The notes under the pieces: model-generated
What the model was told of the DNA's origin: nothing
The model's input: the letters and a program-made list of their open reading frames with translations, nothing else
The model's database searches: none
DNA from: an uncultured Acidobacteriota bacterium
GTDB lineage: Bacteria > Acidobacteriota > Terriglobia > Bryobacterales > Bryobacteraceae
Assembly: GCA_902826605.1 (NCBI GenBank)
Contig: CADEFM010000017.1
Location: forward strand, 1-64,000
DNA: 64,000 nt
Reading direction: 5' to 3'
Position numbers and translations under genes: made by a program
Shown: positions 49,133-57,514 of the stretch, in pieces
Layout of the letters: every line of letters begins with the position of its first letter
How positions within the stretch are numbered: position 1 is the stretch's first letter

Positions 49133-51046
49133 ATGTGCGGCATTGCCGGTTTCATCACACTTGAACCCCACACGTATCCGGACTCCGTTGCAGACCGGAT
49201 GACCCGCTCCATTGCGCACCGGGGTCCTGATGACTCCCGCGTCTACCGCGATCCGCACGCGGTCCTGGGTCACCGGCGTCTTTCCATCATCGATCTCACC
49301 ACCGGTCAGCAGCCGATGACTTCGGAATCCGGCGATCGATGGATTGTCTACAACGGCGAGATTTTCAACCACGCCGCGCTGCGGCCCAAACTGGAAGCCC
49401 GGGGCCACCAGTACCATTCGCATTCCGACACGGAAACCATCCTCCATGCGTTTGAGGAATATGGCTCGGATTGCGTCGCACACTTCCGTGGCATGTTTGC
49501 ATTCGCCATATGGAACCGTCGAACGCGCACTCTGTTCTGCGCGCGCGACCGGCTGGGGATCAAACCCTTCTACTATTTTTGGAGCCGCCACGAATTCATT
49601 TTCGCTTCGGAAATCAAGGCGCTGCTCGAACATCCCTCTGTCTCGGCGGAACTGGAAGAATCGCTGCTTGCTGAGCACCTGGCTTATGGCTATGCGTCGG
49701 GTGAACAGACGCTTTTCCGTGGCGTTCGGCAGTTAATGCCGGGGCACACGCTGACGCTCGATACCGCCGGCAAACTCGAAATCCAGCAGTACTGGGATGT
49801 GCCCGCGCCGGTCTTGCCGGATCAGCGCGGCGAACAGGATTGGATGAATGATTGCCGCCACCGCCTGGAAGAAAGCGTGAGAATGCGGTTGATGAGCGAT
49901 GTGCCGCTCGGCATGTTCCTCTCCGGAGGTGTCGATTCCAGCCTGATCGCCGCGATCATGAAGCCCATGGCCGCAGGGCCAGTTAAGACCTTCGCCGTGG
50001 GATACAGGGAGGCGGAATACAGCGAGCTCGGTTTCGCGCGCGAGGCCGCGACTGCCATTGGGACCGAACATCGCGAGGTTCAAATGGGCGCGGACGATTT
50101 CTTTAACGCTTTGCCCAAGTTGATCTGGCATGAAGACAAACCCATCACTTGGCCATCTAGCATTTCTCTGTATTTCGTTTCGAAGTTCGCTGCGGAACAG
50201 GTGAAGGTGGTGCTTACGGGCGAAGGTTCCGACGAACTATTCGGCGGTTACAATCGCTATCGAGTCCATTTGATGAACCAGCGGATGCTGGGGGCGTGGA
50301 CTCTTTTGCCGGGTGGATTGCGCCGTACGATGCGAGAACAAATTGCCGAATCGCCGCTGATTTCCGATACTGTTCGCCGCAAACTGAGCCATACCGTGGC
50401 CGGGATGGCGGAGGATTTTGAATCGCTCTATCTGGACAATTTTTACTCGGCTTTCCCGGCCGCCGAACGCGATGTCCTGTTACGGGATGCGGCGGGCGCG
50501 TCGGCGCATGAAAGCTATTTCCGTTACAGGAAATCCAGCGCGAACCGCTCGGAACTGGATCGCTTGCTCTACGCCGATCAGAAAACCTACCTCGCGGAAT
50601 TGCTCATGAAGCAGGACCGCATGAGCATGGCTGCGTCCATCGAGAGCCGGGTGCCCTTTCTTGACCATCCCTTTGTGGAATTTTCAACGAGAGTGCCGAT
50701 CCTCGACCGCACGGGTAAAAGTCTGATCAAGCGCGTGGCGGATACGCTCTTGCCGCCATCTATCGTGCATCGCAAGAAGATGGGATTTCCAACGCCTTTG
50801 CGCGTGTGGCTGAAAGAAGCCCGGCTGCAACCGGTGTTGGACCAGATGACATCGCGCCGTGGTTTTCTGGCCTCCGTTGTGGACATCAAGGCAGTGGACG
50901 AACTGCTCGCGCGGCATCGCGGCGGAAGGCTGGACGCCACGGACCGTTTATGGCGTTTGCTCAACCTTCATTTGTGGGGCGAGATTTTCCTGCTGAAGCG
51001 TCGTGACCCGTGCGAGGCGCTCCTTGGAGTTCCCGCCTCCGTATGA
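49133..51046 (+). CDS. asnB: Asparagine synthetase-like amidotransferase (glutamine-hydrolysing), first copy
   Basis: A 637-residue protein with the N-terminal glutaminase domain (Cys2 of MCGIAGF, then HRGPDDSRVY, YNGEIFNHAALRPKLEARGH) and a C-terminal synthetase domain with the ATP-pyrophosphatase P-loop LSGGVDSSLIAAIM and LTGEGSDELFGGYNRY. Placement at the head of a glycosyltransferase cluster indicates a role in amidating a glycan or lipid rather than asparagine supply. The stop overlaps the next gene start (ATGA). Confidence 0.9.
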   Translation: MCGIAGFITLEPHTYPDSVADRMTRSIAHRGPDDSRVYRDPHAVLGHRRLSIIDLTTGQQPMTSESGDRWIVYNGEIFNHAALRPKLEARGHQYHSHSDTETILHAFEEYGSDCVAHFRGMFAFAIWNRRTRTLFCARDRLGIKPFYYFWSRHEFIFASEIKALLEHPSVSAELEESLLAEHLAYGYASGEQTLFRGVRQLMPGHTLTLDTAGKLEIQQYWDVPAPVLPDQRGEQDWMNDCRHRLEESVRMRLMSDVPLGMFLSGGVDSSLIAAIMKPMAAGPVKTFAVGYREAEYSELGFAREAATAIGTEHREVQMGADDFFNALPKLIWHEDKPITWPSSISLYFVSKFAAEQVKVVLTGEGSDELFGGYNRYRVHLMNQRMLGAWTLLPGGLRRTMREQIAESPLISDTVRRKLSHTVAGMAEDFESLYLDNFYSAFPAAERDVLLRDAAGASAHESYFRYRKSSANRSELDRLLYADQKTYLAELLMKQDRMSMAASIESRVPFLDHPFVEFSTRVPILDRTGKSLIKRVADTLLPPSIVHRKKMGFPTPLRVWLKEARLQPVLDQMTSRRGFLASVVDIKAVDELLARHRGGRLDATDRLWRLLNLHLWGEIFLLKRRDPCEALLGVPASV

Positions 51047-52236
51047 AGCTGCTGTGGGCCAATTCCGGCTTCTTGCATCCCACCACGCGCGGCGGCCAGA
51101 TTCGAACTTTGGGGATGCTGCGCCAACTGCACCGCCGCCATGAGATTCATTACGCTGCGTTGTGGGATGGCCAACCGGAAGGTGTGGCGCGCGCGGCGGA
51201 ATATTCCACACGTGCCTTCCCCCTCGCATTTCGTACCGCTTCTAAGCGTTCGCCACGCTTCGCCATGGAAGTGGTGGCGGGCGTGTTTTCCAAACTGCCG
51301 CTTGCCATCGGGCGTTGGCGTAGCTCGGAGATGCAGAATATACTCGCGAAGCTTATCCGCGAAGAGAGCTACGACGCCATGGTGTGCGATTTCCTGGTAA
51401 CCGCAGTCAATTTTCCGGAGATCGAGAAGGCCGTGCTGTTTCAGCACAACGTGGAAAGCGTCATCTGGGAGCGCCATGCCGAGACTGCTACGGATGCGCC
51501 ACGCCGCAAATATTTCGCGGCCCAGGCACGCCGCATGGGTGTGTTCGAGGCAGATATTTGCCGCAGGGCCGCGCGCGTCGTCGCCGTTTCGGAAAGCGAT
51601 GCCGCACAAATGTCGGAACGATTCGGGGTAGTGTGCTCAGCAATTCCCACCGGCGTCGATATCGAGTACTTCAGCCGTTCAAGCGCTCGCGGCCAAGGAT
51701 TGGTCTTCGTGGGTTCCATGGATTGGATGCCCAACGTCGACGGCATCACTTGGTTCACCCAGGACATCTTGCCGCTGATTCGGGCCGTCAACAGAACCAT
51801 ACCGGTGACCATCGTGGGCCGCGCGCCGCCTCCCGGGATTCAAGCGCTCGCCGCCTCCGATCCGCACCTGCATGTCACGGGAACGGTGCCTGATGTGCGG
51901 CCGTATCTGTGGAACGCCGCGGTGTCGATTGTGCCCTTGCGCATCGGCGGCGGCACGCGCATCAAAATCTACGAAGCCATGGCGGCCGGCGTTCCGGTGG
52001 TCTCCACTACCATCGGCGCGGAGGGTTTGGACGTTCGCGACGGACAGACCATCGCGCTGGCCGATACACCGGCGGATTTCGCTCGAAGGTGTCTCGAGTT
52101 GGCCGGAAGCGCAGCGGTTGCGAATGAGATGAGCCGCGCGGCGCGGGAGATGGTCGCGTTGCGCTACTCATGGGATCAAGTGACGCGCGCCTTCGAACAG
52201 CTATTACTGCAAGCGCAGGAGCCCGCCACGCCGTGA
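51043..52236 (+). CDS. GT4-family glycosyltransferase
   Basis: A 397-residue GT-B glycosyltransferase starting at ATG 51043 inside the asnB stop. Donor-binding features are VFVGSMDWMPNVDGITWF and EAMAAGVPVVSTTIGAEGL with the acidic/EX7E-like region KIYEAMAAGVPVVST. The N-terminal domain contains LLWANSGFLHPTTRGGQ, with GG near the start. Activity probably transfers a sugar to a lipid-linked or surface glycan; acceptor unknown. Confidence 0.88.
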   Translation: MKLLWANSGFLHPTTRGGQIRTLGMLRQLHRRHEIHYAALWDGQPEGVARAAEYSTRAFPLAFRTASKRSPRFAMEVVAGVFSKLPLAIGRWRSSEMQNILAKLIREESYDAMVCDFLVTAVNFPEIEKAVLFQHNVESVIWERHAETATDAPRRKYFAAQARRMGVFEADICRRAARVVAVSESDAAQMSERFGVVCSAIPTGVDIEYFSRSSARGQGLVFVGSMDWMPNVDGITWFTQDILPLIRAVNRTIPVTIVGRAPPPGIQALAASDPHLHVTGTVPDVRPYLWNAAVSIVPLRIGGGTRIKIYEAMAAGVPVVSTTIGAEGLDVRDGQTIALADTPADFARRCLELAGSAAVANEMSRAAREMVALRYSWDQVTRAFEQLLLQAQEPATP

Positions 52237-53351
52237 GCAAGCCGGTTCCTGTCCTGCTTATGAATTACGATCTGCGCTTCGGGGGTACGGAGTGCCAGTT
52301 GTGCGAAACCGCGCTGCATCTGGACCGGTCCCGCTTCACTCCGCACGTGGCCTGCATTCGTCTGCAGGGCCGCCGCCGCGCGGAACTGGAACGTGAGGGC
52401 GTGCCGCTGGTGGAATGTTTCTTCCCCTCTTTCGGCTCATGGCGCGTGTTCGAGGCTGCGCGGCGCATGGCCACCTATCTGCATCGCCACCGTATTCAAG
52501 TGGTGCACTCGTTCGACGTGCCTGGGAATCTGTTTGCTGTACCCGTGGCGTTTCTGAGCCGTGTGCCGGTAGTGCTTTCCAGTCAGCGCGCCTTTCGGGA
52601 GGTGACGCCGGGTTGGTATCACCGCTTCTTGCGACTCACCGACCGCCTGGTGGATGGCACCGTAGTCAATTCGGCCAACCTCCGGGAACATCTGCAGCGG
52701 CATGACGGCATCGCGGCGAAACGCCTCACGCTGGTTTACAATAGCGTGGATCTGGAGCGGTTCAGTCCAAGCGGTCCTAAAGCGGACGTGCTGGCCGGAT
52801 GCTCTCCCGTGATTGGGTGCACGTCCATGCTGAGGCCGGAAAAAGGCGTCGGCACGCTGATCGAGGCCTTCGCGCTGTTGTCAGCGCGCTACCCCTGCGC
52901 CGGATTGTTGCTGGTGGGCACCGGTCCGCAGCACGCCGAAATGGAAACACGCGCCGAGCAGTTGGGGTTAACGGGGCGCATTCATTTCGCGGGTCCTGTG
53001 ATGGATGTCGCGCCATGGTTGCGCCGCATGGACATCTTTGCGCTGCCGTCTCTCTCGGAGGCGCTTTCGAATTCGCTGATTGAGGCGATGGCCACCGGTT
53101 GTGTGGCAGTGGCTTCCGATGTCGGCGGAAATGCCGAGCTGGTCTGTGACTCACTTTGCCGATTCCGTCCTGGCGACGCCGAAGATCTTGCCCAAACACT
53201 CGAACCTCTTCTTGGTGATGGCGACTTGCGTGCACGCGTGGCCGCGGAAGGCCGCGCATTCGTGCAGAGCACGTTTTCCCGCGAAGAGTCGCTGGGCCGC
53301 TTAGGTGATTTGTACATGCAACACTTGCGCCGCAAAGGCGTTGCCCCATGA
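52233..53351 (+). CDS. GT4-family glycosyltransferase
   Basis: A 372-residue glycosyltransferase, GTG start at 52233 overlapping the previous stop (GTGA). N-terminal: LLMNYDLRFGGTECQL; C-terminal: GCTSMLRPEKGVGTLIEAFA, LLVGTGPQHAEMETRA, IFALPSLSEALSNSLIEAMA with the EX7E element, and VASDVGGNAELV. This is the classical GT4 pattern. Chain of four-base overlaps with neighbours indicates tight coupling of the glycan genes. Confidence 0.9.
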   Translation: MSKPVPVLLMNYDLRFGGTECQLCETALHLDRSRFTPHVACIRLQGRRRAELEREGVPLVECFFPSFGSWRVFEAARRMATYLHRHRIQVVHSFDVPGNLFAVPVAFLSRVPVVLSSQRAFREVTPGWYHRFLRLTDRLVDGTVVNSANLREHLQRHDGIAAKRLTLVYNSVDLERFSPSGPKADVLAGCSPVIGCTSMLRPEKGVGTLIEAFALLSARYPCAGLLLVGTGPQHAEMETRAEQLGLTGRIHFAGPVMDVAPWLRRMDIFALPSLSEALSNSLIEAMATGCVAVASDVGGNAELVCDSLCRFRPGDAEDLAQTLEPLLGDGDLRARVAAEGRAFVQSTFSREESLGRLGDLYMQHLRRKGVAP

Positions 53352-54871
53352 GCGTGGTGCGATTTGGCATCCTTGGCGCCCGCCCGGAATGCGTTTCGTT
53401 GTTAGGCCGGCGCGCGATCGAGTTGCTGCGGGCCTCCGGCGCGGAGTTGGTTGCGTGGGTTGAAGGTGATGCTGAGCCTGCATTGCCGTGGAACCTGCAC
53501 CAGCCCGGCGCCATGCACGACGCCACCGTGATTCCTCGGGGACTAACGGACAATATCGATTTCCTGTTGCTTCTGGGTGATTTCCGCCCGGCGCAGCCTG
53601 TGCTCGACCACGCACGGCACGGCGTATGGCGATTCGCTACGCCCAACCCCGCTCCTCTCGCCTTCTGGGACGTTTTCGATGGACTCTTTCACATCGAAGT
53701 ACGTCTGGATCGCCTGACGGTGGACCCGAAGCGAAGCATCTCATTAGACCGGCGGTGGGTGAAAGTCGATCGTCAATCCTATCGCAGAACGCTGAACACC
53801 GTGATTCAGGAGATGGCGGAAATGCTTGTGTACGCGGCCTGGAACAGCATGGCCAAAAACAGCCCTGCGATCGAATTCCCGCCTGCGCAGAGGCAAGCCC
53901 CATCAGCGCTCGACCTATTGCGCCTGCGCGTGAAGCTTCTGTTGCGATCAGGGGGAGACCAGTATAGGGGATTACTTTATTCAGAAGCATGGCAGGTGGG
54001 AATTGTCGAAGACTCCATCACGGGCTTTGTGGATAGTGAGCAGCTGCCGCCCGTGCGTTGGCTGCCCTCGCCTGATAAGACCCGGTTCTTGGCCGACCCA
54101 TTTGTAGCTTCAACTCCAGGCGGGTGGCTGCTCATGGCGGAGGAATTCGACTTCGCGACGGGCCTGGGAAAGATCGTGCAGGAATTTTCCTCGGAGGGCC
54201 TATTCGCTGGACGGATGCAGGATGTCGGATTACAGGATGAGGACGGCACACACGTGTCCTACCCGTTCCTTCTTTCTCACGGTGGCGCACTCTATTGCAT
54301 TCCGGAGACGCATCAGAAAAATGGTGTATGGGCGTGGCGCTGGAATGAAACGTCTCGTGCTTGGCAAGATCCACGTGAGATAGTCACCGGCGTCGCTTGC
54401 ATCGATCCCACGCCGGTGTTTTTTGAAAACCGCTGGTGGTTGTTCTATACGGACAAGGCGGATGGCGTGGATTCCAAACTGCGCATTTGCTTTGCGGATT
54501 CCCCGTTTGGGCCGTGGCGCCAGCACGCGCGGAATCCGGTAAAGACGGACATACGCAGCAGCCGGCCGGGTGGAACGCCGTTCATGCATCGGGGGCAACT
54601 CTACCGGCCCGCGCAGGATTCTTCCAAGCACTACGGCTGGCGCTTGGTCGTCAATCTGGTGACGCGTCTTTCGCCGGACGAATTCGAGGAAGAGCCCGTA
54701 CGCATCCTTGATAGCAGCCGCCTAGGTGCGAACGGAATTCATACCCTTTCCGGTGCGGGTTCTAAGACCGTGCTGGACGCACGGCGGTGGCGCTTTACCC
54801 CGTGGTTGACGCCGCGGCGGTTGATTCACAAATTTCGAAAGCTGTATCAGCTCCGCAAGAAGGGTTCGTAA
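53348..54871 (+). CDS. Formyltransferase-like / GINT1-N-like propeller glycan enzyme
   Basis: A 507-residue protein. The first 190 residues form a Rossmann-like formyltransferase-type domain (VRFGILGARPECVSLLGRRA, GLFHIEVRLDRLTVDPK) without clear formate-site residues. The rest resembles the five-bladed propeller called glucosamine inositolphosphorylceramide transferase 1 N-terminal domain: DKTRFLADPFVASTPGGWLLM, HVSYPFLLSHGGALYCIPET, IDPTPVFFENRWWLFYT, and GGTPFMHRGQLYRPAQDSS. The role in glycans is inferred from its place. It overlaps its upstream neighbour by 4 bases and the opposite gene's end by 25. Confidence 0.8.
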   Translation: MSVVRFGILGARPECVSLLGRRAIELLRASGAELVAWVEGDAEPALPWNLHQPGAMHDATVIPRGLTDNIDFLLLLGDFRPAQPVLDHARHGVWRFATPNPAPLAFWDVFDGLFHIEVRLDRLTVDPKRSISLDRRWVKVDRQSYRRTLNTVIQEMAEMLVYAAWNSMAKNSPAIEFPPAQRQAPSALDLLRLRVKLLLRSGGDQYRGLLYSEAWQVGIVEDSITGFVDSEQLPPVRWLPSPDKTRFLADPFVASTPGGWLLMAEEFDFATGLGKIVQEFSSEGLFAGRMQDVGLQDEDGTHVSYPFLLSHGGALYCIPETHQKNGVWAWRWNETSRAWQDPREIVTGVACIDPTPVFFENRWWLFYTDKADGVDSKLRICFADSPFGPWRQHARNPVKTDIRSSRPGGTPFMHRGQLYRPAQDSSKHYGWRLVVNLVTRLSPDEFEEEPVRILDSSRLGANGIHTLSGAGSKTVLDARRWRFTPWLTPRRLIHKFRKLYQLRKKGS

Positions 54872-55986
54872 AGTTCCAGAGCTTTCTTCACGGACGTCTC
54901 TATTGGGAATCGCGCTGCTTGCCGGACAGCGGCTTCGGACATGTTGCCATAAACCTGGCGATCCGACATAAGGCCCTGGACGGCATTCGTCAGTTCCTCG
55001 ATTTCCCGAGGGCCTGTCGAAACGAGCAATCCTGTTTCTCGATCCGTGACTAGTTCTGGAACAGAGCCGCTCGCGGTGGCGATCACCGGTAGTCCGCACG
55101 CCATGGCTTCCACCAGCACGTTGCCGAAGGCTTCTCCAAGCGCTGTGTGAATAAACAGATCCGCGCTAGAGTACCACCTCGCCAGTTCGCGTTGGTGGCC
55201 TAAGAACGATACCCTGCTCGCGATGCCCAAATCCTGCGCCATTGCCTCTAATGCGGGCTGCAGAGGCCCGTCACCGGCGATCAACAGCCGGACATCCAGG
55301 CCTCGCGCAGCCACCTCCGCGCAAACGCGCAGAGCGACTGCAGGACGCTTCCACGCAAGCAGTGCCGATGCGAATATCAGCACGATTGACTCCGGTCCCG
55401 CTCCTGCCGCCATTCGAACGGTTTCACGCGAAGCCGAATCGGCGTGAAATTGCGAAAGGTCTACTCCGTTGTGAATGACGCACGTTCGGTTCTCGGGAAT
55501 TCCCACATTGGTCAACCGATTTCGAATGAAGGCCGAAATGGCGATTGCTTTGGTGAGGGGCGCGCACATGATGCTGGTTCGCATCCGGATCAGATGGGCC
55601 CGCCAGCCACGTGGTTCCCACTCCCCGCTGTTGGCTTCGGTGAACAAGATGTTACGGATACCACTCCACCGGCACAGCCAGAATACCGCCGTAAAGTAAT
55701 CGAAAAAACGGACATGAACGAGACGAACGGAATACTGCCGCGCAAGGCTCCGAATATGACTCCAGTAAGTCCACGGATGCGCGTGGTAGGAACGAACGAT
55801 CACGTGTGCGCCGCTTTGCTGCAAGCGCGCCAATACATCAGCGCCAGGGGACTCAGAGACTGTTAGCACGGGGATCGTGCCGCGCGCCGTCAGGGCACAG
55901 CAGAGCTGGCGATAGTACTCCTCCCGAGTGCTCCAGAAGACGGGGCGCCAGTCCAGCAGAAAAAGAACGCAGGCCGGCTTAGCCAC
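54847..55986 (-). CDS. GT4-family glycosyltransferase
   Basis: A 379-residue glycosyltransferase. Features: VLIFASALLAWKRPAVALRV, LLIAGDGPLQPALEAMA, SADLFIHTALGEAFGNVLVE, AMACGLPVIATASGSVPELV, and an N-terminal QLCCALTARGTIPVLTVS. The donor domain is normal for GT4; the sugar is unknown. It converges with the previous gene and follows the polymerase gene, which it overlaps by 8 bases. Confidence 0.88.
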   Translation of the reverse strand: MAKPACVLFLLDWRPVFWSTREEYYRQLCCALTARGTIPVLTVSESPGADVLARLQQSGAHVIVRSYHAHPWTYWSHIRSLARQYSVRLVHVRFFDYFTAVFWLCRWSGIRNILFTEANSGEWEPRGWRAHLIRMRTSIMCAPLTKAIAISAFIRNRLTNVGIPENRTCVIHNGVDLSQFHADSASRETVRMAAGAGPESIVLIFASALLAWKRPAVALRVCAEVAARGLDVRLLIAGDGPLQPALEAMAQDLGIASRVSFLGHQRELARWYSSADLFIHTALGEAFGNVLVEAMACGLPVIATASGSVPELVTDRETGLLVSTGPREIEELTNAVQGLMSDRQVYGNMSEAAVRQAARFPIETSVKKALELYEPFLRS

Positions 55987-57514
55987 GAATCCGATTTGCG
56001 GCGTTGGGCAAAACGCTCATTGGCTGTGGGGGGACCGGCGATACGGTTCGCGCCTTACGGGAGCGCAATTCCCGTTCCAAAACTCCAACCGTGGCCGCGC
56101 TCATGCCAATCAAGAGAGAAAATTGGAACTGATACGCGACGCTGACGAAGGCGGCGATGAGAGCGAATCCCCCCAAACCGGCGAGCATGCAATAGGCGGT
56201 TCCGGCGAGGCTGGAATTTCTCAAATGCGGCGCCGCCATCTTGCTCACGCGGTTCAATCCTGCGAGGCAGGCGATGATCGCTCCGCTGAAGAACAGAATT
56301 CCCGGAATCCCCATTTCGCTGGAGACCTGGGTATAAGAGTTGTGCGTTTCCACCCATGCCGCGCGGTGTCCGTCCTCATGGCTAAGATCCGCGGCGACGG
56401 TCGCAAAAGATCCCGGACCCACACCGAAAATCGGGTTTTTTATGGTTAGTTCAAGGCTTTGCGATAGCGCTTGGGTCCGCACCGTGGTGGATGCGCGAGC
56501 AACATCGTCAGAGTCCGTCGGGGGCCCCGAGCCGCGCCCGAGCAATGTCTCCAGGCGAGTTCGGGCGGTGTGTGAAACCGAAAAAAGGCCCACGCCCAAG
56601 GCCACGAAAACAAGCAGTAACGTCACTTTTCTGCCGGCGCCCGCGCGCCAGAATACGACTGCCGCTAGAACCATCAAGACAATGAGAGCCGCGCGGGAAC
56701 CTGTGTCAAACACGGTGTACAGGAGCGGAAACATCGCGAACCCAACGCCAAAACGCGCGGCCGGACCCTTACCAACGGCGAAGATGGGCATGAAGCACAT
56801 GCCCATGAGCATTGTTTGCGCCAGGTCGTTCGGATTCGCCAGAAACCCGCTGGGCATGGTCAGGCGTCCGCGTATCCGGGCCTGGAAAATATTCGCGATC
56901 ATCATCGCCACAAAGGCGGATCCGGCGACGGCCATCATCATCCGGCGGGCCCGAATTACCGTGGTCATGGAGCCTGCCACCATCAGGAAGACCAGAAAGC
57001 TCTTGGAAAAAGTATCGGTGAGAACCGTAAGACTGCTGCTGCGCCAATGGCTGAAGGGGATGCAGACAACCAACCAAATCCCGAACATAAGCATCAGCTT
57101 TCCCGCGCGTGATTGAAACGCTACCGGGATAGCGCCGCCAACAAATGTGAAGGCCGCGGCCAGCAGCGCGAAAACCAAAGGAATATGCAGGTTGTTGAGC
57201 CAGAAATCGAAAATTCGGCTTACGGAAATGCAGACGAACGCCAGGAGAAAAAAGAATCCAATCCGCGATGGAGCGTTTTCCATCGGCGCGTCTTGCCAGC
57301 GAGCGTGATTCGGCGATGCGTTTCGGGAGGCGGGCGTGAAAGACGCTACTATTCCGCCGGCCGGCGCTCCAGGTTGCGGCTTTAAGCGCCCGCCGAGGAA
57401 CGGCGTTGAGGCCGTTGCCTGCGATGCCGTAACACCGGCCGCTTTAGGCCGCCGGCTGGCCTTTGGCGATGGCACGGGAGCTACACGGGGTTTTGTTCGA
57501 GGTCCTGGAACCAT
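55979..57514 (-). CDS. O-antigen ligase/polymerase family membrane protein
   Basis: A 427-residue membrane protein if started at ATG 57283 (MENAPSRIGFFFLLAF), or 511 residues if the open frame is taken to 57514, with a Pro/Ala-rich 77-residue leader. It has about ten predicted helices and the Wzy/WaaL-type segment GSRAALIVLMVLAAVVF, then the loop containing IKNPIFGVGPGSFATVA and WVETHNSYTQVSSEMGIPG, with the conserved H-N-x-Y motif. It would polymerise or ligate the locus glycan. Confidence 0.85.
   Translation of the reverse strand: MVPGPRTKPRVAPVPSPKASRRPKAAGVTASQATASTPFLGGRLKPQPGAPAGGIVASFTPASRNASPNHARWQDAPMENAPSRIGFFFLLAFVCISVSRIFDFWLNNLHIPLVFALLAAAFTFVGGAIPVAFQSRAGKLMLMFGIWLVVCIPFSHWRSSSLTVLTDTFSKSFLVFLMVAGSMTTVIRARRMMMAVAGSAFVAMMIANIFQARIRGRLTMPSGFLANPNDLAQTMLMGMCFMPIFAVGKGPAARFGVGFAMFPLLYTVFDTGSRAALIVLMVLAAVVFWRAGAGRKVTLLLVFVALGVGLFSVSHTARTRLETLLGRGSGPPTDSDDVARASTTVRTQALSQSLELTIKNPIFGVGPGSFATVAADLSHEDGHRAAWVETHNSYTQVSSEMGIPGILFFSGAIIACLAGLNRVSKMAAPHLRNSSLAGTAYCMLAGLGGFALIAAFVSVAYQFQFSLLIGMSAATVGVLERELRSRKARTVSPVPPQPMSVLPNAANRIRG

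Noticed and set aside
57284..57514. 77-residue Pro/Ala-rich N-terminal extension of the O-antigen ligase as a certain domain
   Set aside because: No ribosome site at 57514 and composition is like shadow sequence; left as an alternative start only.
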